A stretch of 64,000 nucleotides of DNA from DALYLB01 sp033763135 (GTDB taxonomy: Bacteria; Acidobacteriota; Blastocatellia; RBC074). Below, piece after piece: positions 1 to 10,800 of this stretch. The DNA lies in NCBI GenBank assembly GCA_033763135.1, contig JANRKY010000075.1, forward strand, positions 1-64,000. Reading direction: 5' to 3'. Each line of letters begins with the position of its first letter. Position 1 is the first letter of the stretch. The position numbers were made by a program, and so were the translations under genes. Under the pieces are notes generated by a model, which was given only the letters and a program-made list of their open reading frames with translations, did no database searches and had not been told where the DNA came from.

Positions 1-130
1 TTTTTTTCTCGAATCCGCGGGCCGCGCGGCTCGCCGAATGCCTGAATCGAAAACGAAGGCGCGAAGAAGACCGGCCTTCTCTCCCTTCGCGCTTTCGCGT
101 CTTCGCGTGAGGCAAAACTTAACGCCGTTG
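1..130. repeat. Partial copy of the cassette-flanking repeat
   Basis: Positions about 18-130 closely match the right half of the element at 14504-14716. Shared blocks include a GCGGCTCG stretch, GAAGGCGCGAAGAAGACC (GAAGACGCGAAGAAGACC in the other copy), CTTCGCGTGAGG, and a right end AACTTAACGCCGTTG (AACTTAATGCCATTG). The left half lies outside the window. From 131 to 355 I see no gene. A GGGGAGAG ribosome-binding site at 340-347 serves the first CDS. Confidence 0.75.
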
Positions 131-355
131 CGGGTCACCGCTGGGAGAGGGCGTTTGACCACAAAATCCGTTAGCATCAGGCAAATTTGCCGCGCCCGAT
201 TCGGAGACGAGAAAATTTTCCGACAGACGATGAGGGAAAATTCCCGCGTTTTCCGATCTACCGGGTGCGGAGAGATCTCTCCGCGTTCAAGGTCGCGTGT
301 TCGCAGTTTTCAATTCATCCATCGGTCGCGTCGCAAGCAGGGGAGAGCTGCCTGA

Positions 356-3300
356 ATGCAAACAGTTATTCTTGCGCCCATTCATGTCGATGCGCTCTAC
401 GTCCGGGAAGGGCGGAGAGTGAGCCAGCCCATGGCGGACTTCACCCGGCTGCCGTATTTCGACGGGAGCCGGGACGTCAACGCCTCCATCGCGTGGCTCA
501 GCGAGGAGATCGTCGCGGAGCCTTTTCAGGACGAGCACTTCTTTCTGGACAAGGGCATTCACCTGCACTGGTCGTTTCCGCAGGCGCTGACGCGCGCGAT
601 CCATCTGGGGAAGGCCGGCGACGGGGCGCCCACGTTTCCGCCGCTGCCGAATCGCTGGCTTGTGACGCGGGGGCGCGAGGGCGCGGGGGCGCCGACGATC
701 GAGAAGCAATGGGTGATCGAGAGCGACTATCTCTGGCCCGAGGATCCCGAGGGGAGGACGCCCGCCGGCTGCAGTGTCGCTTATCCGAACTGGGAGGGGC
801 GCGCGCCGGGCCGCGTCTATCACCCGTTTCGGCGGCTCGGCCGCGCGCTGTCGCTGGAGGCCTGGATGAAGCGCGATCGCGCGCAGGGCGCGTATCTGCG
901 CGAACCGTTGACGGCGGTCGGATACGGCGAGCCGGGCTTCGCGGCCTTTTATCCGAACTGCCACAGCGTCTTCGGCTTTCACGATCCCCAGATCGAGACG
1001 AAGATTCCGGAGGGCCTTTATTATCAGGTGATCGGCTGGTACGACCGGCCGGAGCAGGATTATCTACAGATTCTGCTGGCGGAGGCGGACCGGACCCGGA
1101 CGCCCGACCAGGTGCGCCGCCATCTGATGGTGGACGTGTTGAAGGAGAGGCTCCGCTGGGCGGTTCCGGGCGAGGCGCCCACCGACGCCATCATCGCCTG
1201 TCGCGGGCGCGTGGCCTTTCACACGAAGGGCGATCCGCTCTCGACGCCGAGCCTCGACCGTCCGATGGCGACCTTCGGCGCCTCGGTCACGGAGGCGCTT
1301 TCGAGCTATCTCGCGATGGAGATCGCAAACGACCTGCTGCCGGGGGCGAGCGACGAGGAGCGCGCGAAGAAGAAGGCCGAAATCGAGGACCAGCTCGAAG
1401 CGGTCATGCTCGCGCCGCAGCTCGATCATCGCGAACTGGATCTTGCGGCCCGATTTCAGGAAGCCCGTCACGCGAAGGGCTTCGTCGCCGTGGACGCGGG
1501 CATTCTCTGGGCCGTGCGGCCCGAAACGGGCGCGGCGCCCCAGACCGACGCCGATCTCGCGCCGGACCTGCTCTGGCCGGAGGTCGCCGCGCCGCTGGCC
1601 GAACTCAACCGGTTGCAGAAGGCCTATAACGAGGCCTGGGACGAGATTCAGGCCGCCCGTCGCCAGCTCTTTTCCGACTGGTACAAGTACATGCTCTGCG
1701 CCTATCCGCCGGAGAATGACGAAGCCGATTATCCGAAGATCGCGCAGGTCCGGTTTTACATCGAGCATCAGGCCCTGCCCGCGCTCGAAAGGAAACTGGC
1801 GCTCGCCGGGACGCTGGAACGGATCGCCGACGATGCCATCCTGATGAAGGCCTCCGCCGATTCGCGCGACTATTCGCTTGCGCGCCGCATTGAGCAGGCG
1901 ATGGCCGCCGTGCGCGAAGCCGTCGCCGCGCACCGGAAGACGCAACCGACGCCGGCCTATGCGCTGCAGTCGATGGCCGCGCCCCGCTTCTGGCGGCCGA
2001 CCGAACCGGTCGTTCTGTTGACGGGCGGCATGGTGGATGGGCAGGAATGGCGCGACCGTGAGATCCCGCTCGACAAGGACGAACGCCTGCCCTGCCGGGT
2101 CGTGACGATTGGCCGCTCCACGATCGGCGAGGTCGCCGATCGCTTCTGCGCGGATCTCGACCGCGAAGCGCCGCTGGCGGGGCGCGTCTGGAAACAGCAG
2201 CCGTGGCATCCCTTCATGCTTCATTGGGAGGTCGAACTCACGCCGTTCGGGCATCGCGGCAACCTGACGACCGATTCGCGCGAGTACGATTCGGACTTCG
2301 TGACACGCAATTTCACGCTCAAGCGCGCGGATGTGGATCTCTCTCCGAAGACCGGCCGGCCTGCGCTCGCCCGCGGTGCGCATGTCTATCAGGGCGCTTC
2401 GCTGCTGACGCCGCACGTCGTCGACCCCTGCCTGACGCGATTGAAGGATTATCTGGCGCAGGTCGACGCCGATCTCGCCGCGGGCTCTCCCAGCCGTTCC
2501 CCGCTCGATGCGGAGACGCGCGACCGCCTCGACCGGGCGTTGAAGAGACTGACGGCGGAAAATTTCCTCTGTCTGGCGCAGACGCTGAGCGGGTTCAATG
2601 ACGCGCTGCTGATGCACAAGCAGACGCTGCAGTTGCCGATCGCCGATCCGCTCGGATTCGAGGAGGCGCGCCAGCTGGCCGCGCGCGTCGAGAAGGCCGT
2701 CGATCATCAGGTGTTCAGCGCGCCGCAACCCTTCGACGATTTCAGTCCGATTCGCACGGGCGAATTGCGCATTCGGAAGACGCGGCTGATCGGCACGTTC
2801 GGACGGATCAAGGATTTCGAATGCGACGCCTTCTGCAGCGCGACCCCGATGCCCGCGCGCCTCTGCGAGAAACGCGCCGCCATCTTCCTGCCGCCGCGCC
2901 TCGCGCAGCCCGCCCGGCTCCAGTTCCGCTTTCTTGCGGCGGGGCCGGCCGGCGGCGAGATGAACTCCCACCCGGGCAGCGCGCCGATCTGCGGCTGGGT
3001 CCTGGTCAATTACCTCGATCAGAGCCTCGTCTTTCACGATGCCGGCGGCGAGGCGCTGGGCGCGCTCGAAACCGACGAGAGCGAGCGCGTGCGCTGGCGC
3101 TCCGCGCCCGGCCGCGCCGTGCCGCTCGTTCAGCTCGATCAAATCGGCAATGCCCCGCTCCGACGGATGATCGATTTCTTTCTGCGCGGTTCGAAAAGCT
3201 ATTTCCAGACATTCCTCCGCGATCTCGAAGCGGCGCAGAAGTGGATCGAGCCCGAACTCGCCGGCGATGCCTTTCTTCACAGCGCGCCGCTCGCGCTCGT

Positions 3301-3964
3301 GCGCGCCTCGCTGAAACTCGAATTGCAGGGCCCGCCGGCCGCGCATCAGGGCTGGAATCAGTTCCGTCGCAACATGACGCGCTCCCGTCCCGTTGATGAC
3401 CGGTTCACGCAGGTTCGCTTCCCCTTCCGGCTTGGCGAACAGGACCGGCTGAGCGATGGGCTGACCGTCTACTGGCTCGAAGACGAGACCGGCGGCTATC
3501 AGGACAACGCCTATATCATCCCGAACTACGATGACGCCGCCTCCGCCGAGGAGAAGAAGTGCGACTTTCTCTATCAATCGGTCGAGGCCCCGCCGTTCGT
3601 CGTCACCATGCTGCTCGACCCGCGCGCGATGGTGCACGCGACAATGGGCGTGCTCCCGACCAAGGCGATCCAGATCCCGCCGCATTTCTACGCCGACGCG
3701 CTTCGGCGGATCGAAACCGCCTATCTCGCTGCGCCGCTGCTGGTCGATCGGCGCGGCCCCGACGGGCCGCCGGAGATTGCGCTCCCCGTCGCCGACCCGC
3801 CCGGCTATCACTGGTCCTGGCTCGAACGACAGGGCAGGGACTGGGCCGACGTGCCGATCAACGCCGGCGGGCTCTACACGCCCTTCGCCGCCTCCGTCGA
3901 GGCCCGCGAAGGCTGGCTGAAACTGACTCGCAGACAGAAACCCCAAGGAGATGGAAACGCATGA
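356..3964 (+). CDS. Large cassette protein of unknown function (1202 aa)
   Basis: I do not recognise this family. The protein has no clear signal peptide or membrane segment. It is rich in aromatic residues near its N-terminus (several Trp/Tyr/His clusters such as HLHWSF and YYQVIGWYDRP) and has charged helical stretches around residues 340-360 and 420-500. The ATG is preceded by GGGGAGAG about 8 nt upstream. Its stop overlaps the next start in an ATGA arrangement, so the two are probably translationally coupled. It is the first gene of the six-gene cassette. The size and tight coupling to a LamG/tail-fibre-like protein suggest a structural or scaffold role, but that is inference only. Large antisense ORFs here are by-products of GC-rich coding. 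Confidence 0.85.
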   Translation: MQTVILAPIHVDALYVREGRRVSQPMADFTRLPYFDGSRDVNASIAWLSEEIVAEPFQDEHFFLDKGIHLHWSFPQALTRAIHLGKAGDGAPTFPPLPNRWLVTRGREGAGAPTIEKQWVIESDYLWPEDPEGRTPAGCSVAYPNWEGRAPGRVYHPFRRLGRALSLEAWMKRDRAQGAYLREPLTAVGYGEPGFAAFYPNCHSVFGFHDPQIETKIPEGLYYQVIGWYDRPEQDYLQILLAEADRTRTPDQVRRHLMVDVLKERLRWAVPGEAPTDAIIACRGRVAFHTKGDPLSTPSLDRPMATFGASVTEALSSYLAMEIANDLLPGASDEERAKKKAEIEDQLEAVMLAPQLDHRELDLAARFQEARHAKGFVAVDAGILWAVRPETGAAPQTDADLAPDLLWPEVAAPLAELNRLQKAYNEAWDEIQAARRQLFSDWYKYMLCAYPPENDEADYPKIAQVRFYIEHQALPALERKLALAGTLERIADDAILMKASADSRDYSLARRIEQAMAAVREAVAAHRKTQPTPAYALQSMAAPRFWRPTEPVVLLTGGMVDGQEWRDREIPLDKDERLPCRVVTIGRSTIGEVADRFCADLDREAPLAGRVWKQQPWHPFMLHWEVELTPFGHRGNLTTDSREYDSDFVTRNFTLKRADVDLSPKTGRPALARGAHVYQGASLLTPHVVDPCLTRLKDYLAQVDADLAAGSPSRSPLDAETRDRLDRALKRLTAENFLCLAQTLSGFNDALLMHKQTLQLPIADPLGFEEARQLAARVEKAVDHQVFSAPQPFDDFSPIRTGELRIRKTRLIGTFGRIKDFECDAFCSATPMPARLCEKRAAIFLPPRLAQPARLQFRFLAAGPAGGEMNSHPGSAPICGWVLVNYLDQSLVFHDAGGEALGALETDESERVRWRSAPGRAVPLVQLDQIGNAPLRRMIDFFLRGSKSYFQTFLRDLEAAQKWIEPELAGDAFLHSAPLALVRASLKLELQGPPAAHQGWNQFRRNMTRSRPVDDRFTQVRFPFRLGEQDRLSDGLTVYWLEDETGGYQDNAYIIPNYDDAASAEEKKCDFLYQSVEAPPFVVTMLLDPRAMVHATMGVLPTKAIQIPPHFYADALRRIETAYLAAPLLVDRRGPDGPPEIALPVADPPGYHWSWLERQGRDWADVPINAGGLYTPFAASVEAREGWLKLTRRQKPQGDGNA

Positions 3965-6177
3965 GCGAACCGGATCTGAAACTTCACCTCGCCCTGGACG
4001 AACTGCAGGGCCCCAAACTCTATGACGAGTCACCGGTCCGCAGAAATGCCCTCCATCACGGCGTGCGCATCGTCGAGGATGAAGGCTTCGGACCGTGCCT
4101 CGAACTGACGGGCGCGCCGGACTCGTATGTCGAGCTGCCCGCGCTGAGCGACGTGCTCGGCGCCGCCAGGACGATCATGTGCTGGGTTAAACTCCCCGCC
4201 GTCGACCGGCCGGCGGCGCTGCTGGATCTGGAGTCTTCGATCGGCACGCGGTTTTCGTTCTCCCTGCAGCGAACCTCGGCGGGAGAACTTCTCCTCTCGA
4301 CGGGCGATAGCTCGGCCTTTAGTGAAAGTTCGATGAGCTACCGGCTCGCCGATCCGAGGATCAGGCAGATTACCTCCACTTGGTTTCATCTGGCGTTGGT
4401 CATGGCGCCCTCGCCGCAAGGGGGCTACTACCTGAACGGTCGCCCGATCAGCGAGTATCAGGCGACCGCGCAGGGATCGGCCTCGACGTCGGCGCTGCCG
4501 CCGGGAGCGTCGCCGCCGGCCCCCGTCGCGGGGCCGCCGAGCACGCTGGGGAGATCGTTCCCGGGACGCCTCGCCCAGTTTCGCGTCTATTCCCGCGCCC
4601 TGACGGCCGAAGAGATCCACTGGAACATGGAAGGCGATCGGCCCGTGCAGTATCGCTATCGGATCACGCATCCGATCGATTTCTCGCTGGAGAACCGCGA
4701 CGCCGATCCGGTGCTCTATATGGACGGCCATCCCGAAGGCCAGACCATGTTTCTTCGCGTGAACAACGTCACCAGCGGCGAGATTCATCTCGCGCCGCTC
4801 CCGGACCCGATGCCGAGCGAAGGCAACTGCCATTTCGAACTCGCCTTTCGCCCCGGAACGCTCGAACAGAGCAGCATCGCGGCGATCGCCCTCGCCGCGC
4901 CCAACAGCCCCTGGAAGATTGCCGGCAGAAGCTGGTCCGGCCCTGACGATCGAGATTCGCTCTATTTCCTCTGCACGCAGCCCGGCCTCCTCGCCGGCGG
5001 CGGGCTGACGCTCGAACTTGGCCACGTGCTCCCCGAATCCCGCTACGGCACGCGCACCACGCTCGTCGATCTTCGCTACCGGAATCTCAAGAGCGGCGCC
5101 GGCGAAACCATCAGCGGCAGCGTCCAGCAGAACCTCGATTTGGTCAACCATCAGGGCCGCCGCAACATTCCGCTCCACGTCGGCTTCGCGGGCGGCAATA
5201 CCGTGCTCAACAATGCGGATCAACCTACGCCGCTTCGCCTGCGCGTCACCAACGTTCTGTTTGCAAACGATCTCTACGATGATTCGGTCCGGGCCTCCGG
5301 AAGCGGCCTCCTGCGTTTTGGCGACAAGTCCGAATTCCTTCTCTCCCTCGACGAACGACCGGGGACCGACTGGGCGCTGAACGCGCCCGACAAGATCCGC
5401 GACATCGTCGTCCGCTACGCGAAAGGCTCGGTGGCGCCGACTTCGCCCACCGCCACGCAGTTCGGCGGAACGCAGGGAAAGCCCTGGCAGTGGGCGATCC
5501 CGCTGAAAGACCTCTCGCTCGCCCCCGAGGAGCATCTCGAAATTCAACTGGAGAACGTCCGCGCCGCCGGCGCCGACGGCCACTCCAATCTCTATCTCGA
5601 TTATCGCGACATCCCCGGCTACTGGAACGGCCGCTTCACCGCCGTGATCGAGAAGGCGCCCCTCGTCCATCGCGGCGGCAAGGTCGGCATCGGCGTCTCC
5701 GAGCCGAAGGCCGAACTCGAAGTCAAAGGCACGATCAGGGCCGACGCGCTCGTGCTCACGCATTCTGCGGTGGTGCAGCCGCTTCGGTTGAAAGAGGCCT
5801 GGGATGAGGATTTCGGACAGACGCCGAAATATTTCAAGGACCCTTTCGGCATGGTTCACCTGACAGGACAGTGTCTTTTCCGTTTTCCTCTCGGCACGAA
5901 CGCGCAGCAACGAAAGCAATACCTCGAAAAGTATCTCGATGTATTCGATCTGCCCGCGGATTGCCTCCCCGCGCTGCAACCCCTCGTGGCCAAGTTTCCC
6001 GCTCGCGTGCAGTTCTTCGGAGGCGACGCCACCGCGCAGAGCTGGCACCCGTTGTACCTGTCTGTTTCGGGACGGTACGCATACGTTATGACAGAAAGTG
6101 TGCCCGAGAACCTGATGGCTCCGGTCATTGGTGTGCGCGTCTTTCTGGACGGCATTTCTTATTTGGCGAAAAGCTAA
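3961..6177 (+). CDS. LamG-domain protein with tail-fibre-like C-terminus (738 aa)
   Basis: Residues of about 30-230 have the pattern of a LamG/concanavalin A-like jelly-roll, a carbohydrate- or protein-binding sandwich fold: YVELPALSDVLGAARTIMCWVK, a central STWFHLALV strand and the closing LAQFRVYSRALTAEEI. Near residue 580 the segment GKVGIGVSEPKAELEVKG matches the recurring hinge found in tail-fibre and adhesin stalks before a C-terminal head. About 150 residues follow. The start at 3961 overlaps the upstream stop by 4 nt. It is probably a binding or fibre component of the cassette. No signal peptide is visible, so export would need a non-Sec route or lysis. Confidence 0.85.
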   Translation: MSEPDLKLHLALDELQGPKLYDESPVRRNALHHGVRIVEDEGFGPCLELTGAPDSYVELPALSDVLGAARTIMCWVKLPAVDRPAALLDLESSIGTRFSFSLQRTSAGELLLSTGDSSAFSESSMSYRLADPRIRQITSTWFHLALVMAPSPQGGYYLNGRPISEYQATAQGSASTSALPPGASPPAPVAGPPSTLGRSFPGRLAQFRVYSRALTAEEIHWNMEGDRPVQYRYRITHPIDFSLENRDADPVLYMDGHPEGQTMFLRVNNVTSGEIHLAPLPDPMPSEGNCHFELAFRPGTLEQSSIAAIALAAPNSPWKIAGRSWSGPDDRDSLYFLCTQPGLLAGGGLTLELGHVLPESRYGTRTTLVDLRYRNLKSGAGETISGSVQQNLDLVNHQGRRNIPLHVGFAGGNTVLNNADQPTPLRLRVTNVLFANDLYDDSVRASGSGLLRFGDKSEFLLSLDERPGTDWALNAPDKIRDIVVRYAKGSVAPTSPTATQFGGTQGKPWQWAIPLKDLSLAPEEHLEIQLENVRAAGADGHSNLYLDYRDIPGYWNGRFTAVIEKAPLVHRGGKVGIGVSEPKAELEVKGTIRADALVLTHSAVVQPLRLKEAWDEDFGQTPKYFKDPFGMVHLTGQCLFRFPLGTNAQQRKQYLEKYLDVFDLPADCLPALQPLVAKFPARVQFFGGDATAQSWHPLYLSVSGRYAYVMTESVPENLMAPVIGVRVFLDGISYLAKS

Positions 6178-6212
6178 ATCGGGCCTTACGCCAAACGCGA
6201 TGGAGACAACGT

Positions 6213-7814
6213 ATGAAAAGAACAGCCGAGGAATTACCCACCGAGAATGCGAAGCGGCCGCGTTTGAATGAGGATATTAGCGCCGACTTTCTTGTTGCTG
6301 CGCAATTAAATCCATTTCCGACTCAGCAATTAGCCCCGGTTTTCATGAACAATGGCAAGATTCCAGGGAATATGTCGAACAGGGAGCAGCGATTCCTGCT
6401 CCAGAAGGCGCTGGATATTATGCCCGATGATGCGCTTGCCGATGTCAGTAGAAGATATCAGGCCGAAGGCCATAAAAAAGAAAAGTATAAAATTGCCCAA
6501 ACCTTATTTGAAGACGTGAGGCGATTATATATAGAAAAAGGATTGGAGGCGGAGAAGCAAATTGCAGATCTTCTCGAAGCGGACCGTCAACAAGCAATGA
6601 AAGTGACGGGTGGCTCCCTGAATATCCTTTTTGCGCCAGTGGGACATGGGGACTGTACGATTATGAAAACCCCTAAAGGGAAGATCCTCATGATTGACTG
6701 TGGCTCTGAAGGCGGAATGGAATTGAAGACGGCAGGGAAGGCATATGGAGAAAATTGGGAGCGACTGCGCGACAGCATTAAGCTAGTTTTGGGCACGGAG
6801 AAGCGCATTCACTTCCTGATACTGACGCATCCGGATCAAGATCACTTCAATCTCCTCATGAAGGCGCTGCCCGATAGCGTCCAAATCGAACGAATTTATC
6901 ACAGCGACGAATTTGGCGAGTACAAGATCCGAGAGTCGCCGAACTTGAAAGTTGAGCAGGACGCCCTGTCGGAATGGCTCGTGGCGCACATGCATACTGA
7001 TAGTGAAAGGAAGGCCGAGTGGAATCCGCTGAGCATGATTCAGCAAGTAACTCTGCGGTATTCCAATCCTTTCGATGTAAATGGCGAACCCGGCGACAAG
7101 AATCCGTTTATCGCAACAACCTGCAGTTATAAGGGCGAGAATGCCATTCCGATTCCGGCCTATCAGGAAAAGAGCAATTCTCCATTGAATCGGCTGGATG
7201 CGAATGGGGGGCTGCTGATCTGGCAGGAGGCGGATCTCACGGTCTCCATCCTGTCGAGTAATGTCGCGGAGAAGCATATGAGCGACGACAATTCCGTCAA
7301 GAATCGGGCCAGCGTCGTGGTTCTGGTGACCGCGTTCGGCAAAAAGATTCTGATTTGCGGCGACGCTACATTTAATACGGAACTGGAACTCATGGCGCGG
7401 TATCCGTTTCTGAAAGCCCGGCTCAAAGAAGGGGGGACAGAGCTTGAGCGAATTTTCATTCTTCGCATTGGGCATCACGGCAGCAAACGGACCTCGACGC
7501 AGAAGCGCTTCGCTGATTTTCTCCAGGCCGAACGCGCCTGGATCAGCGAGACGACAAAGAGCAATCATAAATCTCCAGCGTTAAAAGTGATCAAGGATTT
7601 GTGGGCGCATGTCGCAGACGTGAAGGCGCACGATCTGTATTTCTGGACGGGGACGGATGATTCGGATTATACGAATCACCAATTGAGTAAGTGCGCGGGG
7701 GCGACGCTCGAAGAGATTTCTTTCACGAACCAGAATATCAGCGGGTATTTGAAGAAGGGCGTTTTTCTTACGGCGACCTCCCAGGATGCCTTGATTGTCA
7801 TTCCAGAGTCGTGA
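6213..7814 (+). CDS. ComEC-like metallo-beta-lactamase-fold hydrolase with NLS-like N-terminus
   Basis: The 533-aa protein carries the metal-binding signature THxDxDH (His206, Asp208, Asp210, His211), Asp384 in ICGDATF and HHGSK (His421-His422). It also has VGHGDCTIM and MIDCGSEGG motifs typical of the soluble ComEC/Rec2-like MBL group, whose members act on nucleic acids or phosphodiesters; the substrate here is unknown. The first 18 residues read K2-R3, a 10-residue spacer, then K14-R15-P16-R17, which fits the classical bipartite nuclear-localisation pattern. Residues 70-130 are charged and helical. Base composition is clearly more AT-rich than the flanks, suggesting transfer. The start has GGAGA 6 nt upstream. 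It is the only recognisable enzyme of the cassette. Confidence 0.88.
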   Translation: MKRTAEELPTENAKRPRLNEDISADFLVAAQLNPFPTQQLAPVFMNNGKIPGNMSNREQRFLLQKALDIMPDDALADVSRRYQAEGHKKEKYKIAQTLFEDVRRLYIEKGLEAEKQIADLLEADRQQAMKVTGGSLNILFAPVGHGDCTIMKTPKGKILMIDCGSEGGMELKTAGKAYGENWERLRDSIKLVLGTEKRIHFLILTHPDQDHFNLLMKALPDSVQIERIYHSDEFGEYKIRESPNLKVEQDALSEWLVAHMHTDSERKAEWNPLSMIQQVTLRYSNPFDVNGEPGDKNPFIATTCSYKGENAIPIPAYQEKSNSPLNRLDANGGLLIWQEADLTVSILSSNVAEKHMSDDNSVKNRASVVVLVTAFGKKILICGDATFNTELELMARYPFLKARLKEGGTELERIFILRIGHHGSKRTSTQKRFADFLQAERAWISETTKSNHKSPALKVIKDLWAHVADVKAHDLYFWTGTDDSDYTNHQLSKCAGATLEEISFTNQNISGYLKKGVFLTATSQDALIVIPES

Positions 7815-7849
7815 AGTGCGGAGCGGCCTTTTCACAGGAATTCACCAGT

Positions 7850-10800
7850 ATGGAGTTTGCAACGCTTAAAAGTAAGCTGCGTGTGGAAAACGGCGAACTG
7901 AATCTGGAGATCAGTGAGTTTCCGGACGTGGAACTGCGGGCATTTCTTACGGAATACTTTCCGACAGGCAGGCTGATTCTGACCCACGCTGCGCCGCCTG
8001 ACGTGGACGCGCAGCATGAGACTGTATCGATCCAAGGAAGGGGGGGCGACCTGCCATTCCCCGACATGGCCATTCTGGCGGTCTTCAGCCTTCGTCAGGA
8101 GGCGCCGGGGGCGGAAAAAGTGGCGGCTGTCTCGATTACAGGCACATGTAACGATGGGTGGAGATGGTCCACCTCCTTCCCGTCGCTGGAAGGCACATGG
8201 CTGTCGGAGTTGTCGCCGCTTCGGTCGGCCGCTCATGCGATGGCGACGCTGGTTCTGTGCTCCTACACGGAAGGGGAAGTTGCGAAACGGGGATTGCATT
8301 TTCAGGGTGTCTTCGCGCCTGCGTTTCTTGGAGGGCTTCGGGCGTTTTTACCTGGCGCCGAGCATCGCCTGATGGGCGCCGTGGATATGATTCCGGTCAA
8401 TCGGCGACTCAATCCGAAGGGGCTGGATCGATTGCCGGCGGTGGAATTATCCGGAAATGCGCTGGAGGTCGCGTCGATGGACAAGACCTTCTTCCCCTTG
8501 CCGGTTTCGCAGCTCCAATATCATTTATACTGTCGCCCCTACCTCGATCACGCTCAACTTCGCTGGATCTACGAATCTTTTGTTGTTGTCGAAGGTGCGA
8601 TTCAATTTTCGTCGCGCGGAAACGTCCATGCCATTCCGTTTTCCGGCGCGTATTCCCAGAACGCAGGGAGCCTCCGCATCACGATGTTGCCGGCGGACGG
8701 AATTGATGGGGCGCTGGAAGAGATTGGCGCGCTGATGGGGGCTCCGTTGCCCGCGCCGAATGGAATTGTTGGCGCGAGGGATTTTCTGCGCTTGAAAGAG
8801 GTCAGTCTGCTTGTGGATGTGACGGGGGGAGGAGGCATCCGGTACATCACATGCCAGGTGGAGACTGGAACCAGTGTGCGGCTGCGCCTGATCCCCGGGC
8901 TGCTATCCCTGGATTGCATCGATCTCTATTTTCGGGTGGATCGGCCATTTGGGGGAAATTCGCATATCAGCGTGATGATCTGCGGACTATTGGCAATGAC
9001 GGAAGAGGCGACGCTGATGCTTTCCGCATCCTACGATCGCATCGCGGAAGCCAGCCATCTCTCTTTCAGCGGCGCTCTCAGTCGCGGTCCGTTGCGTGCC
9101 AGAGAGGTTTTTCGGCGACTGATGGGGTATGACCATCCGACATTGCCAAATGTCGAGGTCAATAATTTTCTTTTTCAGGTCGATCCAACGACGAAGTCGT
9201 ATTCCGCGGAAATTGCTTTGGCAAACCGATGGGAGATGAACGGGCCAAGCAATGCCGCCGTCTATCTGACTAATCTGCATTTTCGGTTTCACCACGCAGG
9301 AGAGGCCGAGACCGATGTGGAGATGCGGGCATTGTTTACCGTGGGCGGGTGTACTTTGTATCTCGCCGCGGCCTATGAAGGCGTTGCGAAGGGCTGGACC
9401 TTCCGCGGGGGCACGAGTGCGGGGAATCCGATTCCGGCGGGGCTGGGGCTTTCGAAGTTTCTGCAGGCGATCGGAACCTTTGGGCCTCTTCCGCCGACCA
9501 TCGAGAAGTTGGTCCTCCGCGACGTCGATGTGGTCTTCAACACGCAGACATCCGATTTCTCTTTTCGAACGACCGCCACCTTTCCCATCGATGGGAAGCC
9601 CGGCGGGGTCGGAGATGCCGAGCTCCTCGTTCATCTCGACTTTACCAGGAAAACAAAGGCGGAGCCGCCCGTGCATGCGCTGCAGCTGGGCGGCGTGCTG
9701 AAGATCGACGGCCGCGAATTCGCCGTCGGGTACGGCAGCCAGGGCGAGACGAGCCTGCTGGTGGCGGCGTACGACAATCCGAAGGGGGATACGCTCGATC
9801 TCGGCGCGTTTTTCGGGAAGCTCTCGACGGGCGTTGCGGGATCGGTTCGTCCGAACCTTTCCGTCACCCTCAAACACGCCCAGTTGGCCTACGGGAAGAC
9901 GGCGGCGGGGAACAGCAAGTTCCTGTTCGGCGTCGAGCTCGGGGCGGGCGTGGAGTTGTCGCGGTTGCCGCTGGTGGGATCGTATTTCGATCGGGGGCAG
10001 ACGCTGAGCGTGGTCTTTCAGTTGCTGGCGCTGAGCGAGACGTTCACGGCGGGCGAGGTCGGAGAGATCAACCGGCTGACGGCGCCGGGAACGACGAAGC
10101 TGCCGGAGAGCGAGATCGATGTCGCGAAGGGCAGGGTGCAGGTCAAGGCGGCGGTGCGGCTGGGCGAGGTCAGCCGGCAGTTGGAGCTGCCGCTGGAGAC
10201 GGGGGCGGAGAAGAAGGACGGGCCGGCGGCGGGCGGCGCGGCGCTCGTGAGTCCGCCGAAGACGTCGGATCGGATCGTCAAATGGGTCGATGTGCAGAAG
10301 GCGTTCGGACCGTTCCATTTTCAGCGGGTGGGGATCGGGCTGCGGGGGGCGAACGTCGATTTTCTGCTGGACGCCTCGCTGGAGATGGCTGGGCTGACGA
10401 TCACGCTGGAAGGGCTGGCGGCGGAATGCGCGCTGGCGGATCTCGGCAAGGGGGCGTTCAAGCCGACGTTTCATCTCGACGGGCTGGGCATCGATTTCAA
10501 GCGCGGGGCGCTGGAGATCGGCGGGGCGCTGCTGCGCACGGGCGAGGGGCAGTACGACGGCGCGCTGACGCTGCATTACAACAAGCTGGGCGTGCAGGGC
10601 TTTGGCTCGTATCGAACGGGGCCGGACGGCCATCCGTCGCTGTTCATCTACGCGCTGGTCGATTATCCGATCGGCGGGCCGCCGTTTTTCCAGGTCGAGG
10701 GACTGGCGCTCGGGTTCGGATACAACCGGACGATCAAGCTGCCGGCGATCGACGAGGTGGGCGAGTTCCCGCTGGTGAAGCACGCCATGGCGAAGCCGGC

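Noticed and set aside
187..1629. 480-aa ORF overlapping the first cassette gene
   Set aside because: Arg/Gly/Ala-rich out-of-frame translation without domains; the 1202-aa frame on the same DNA has balanced composition and coupled neighbours.
1064..4033. 989-aa antisense ORF
   Set aside because: Arg-rich shadow typical of GC-rich coding DNA, no ribosome-binding site and no recognisable motif.
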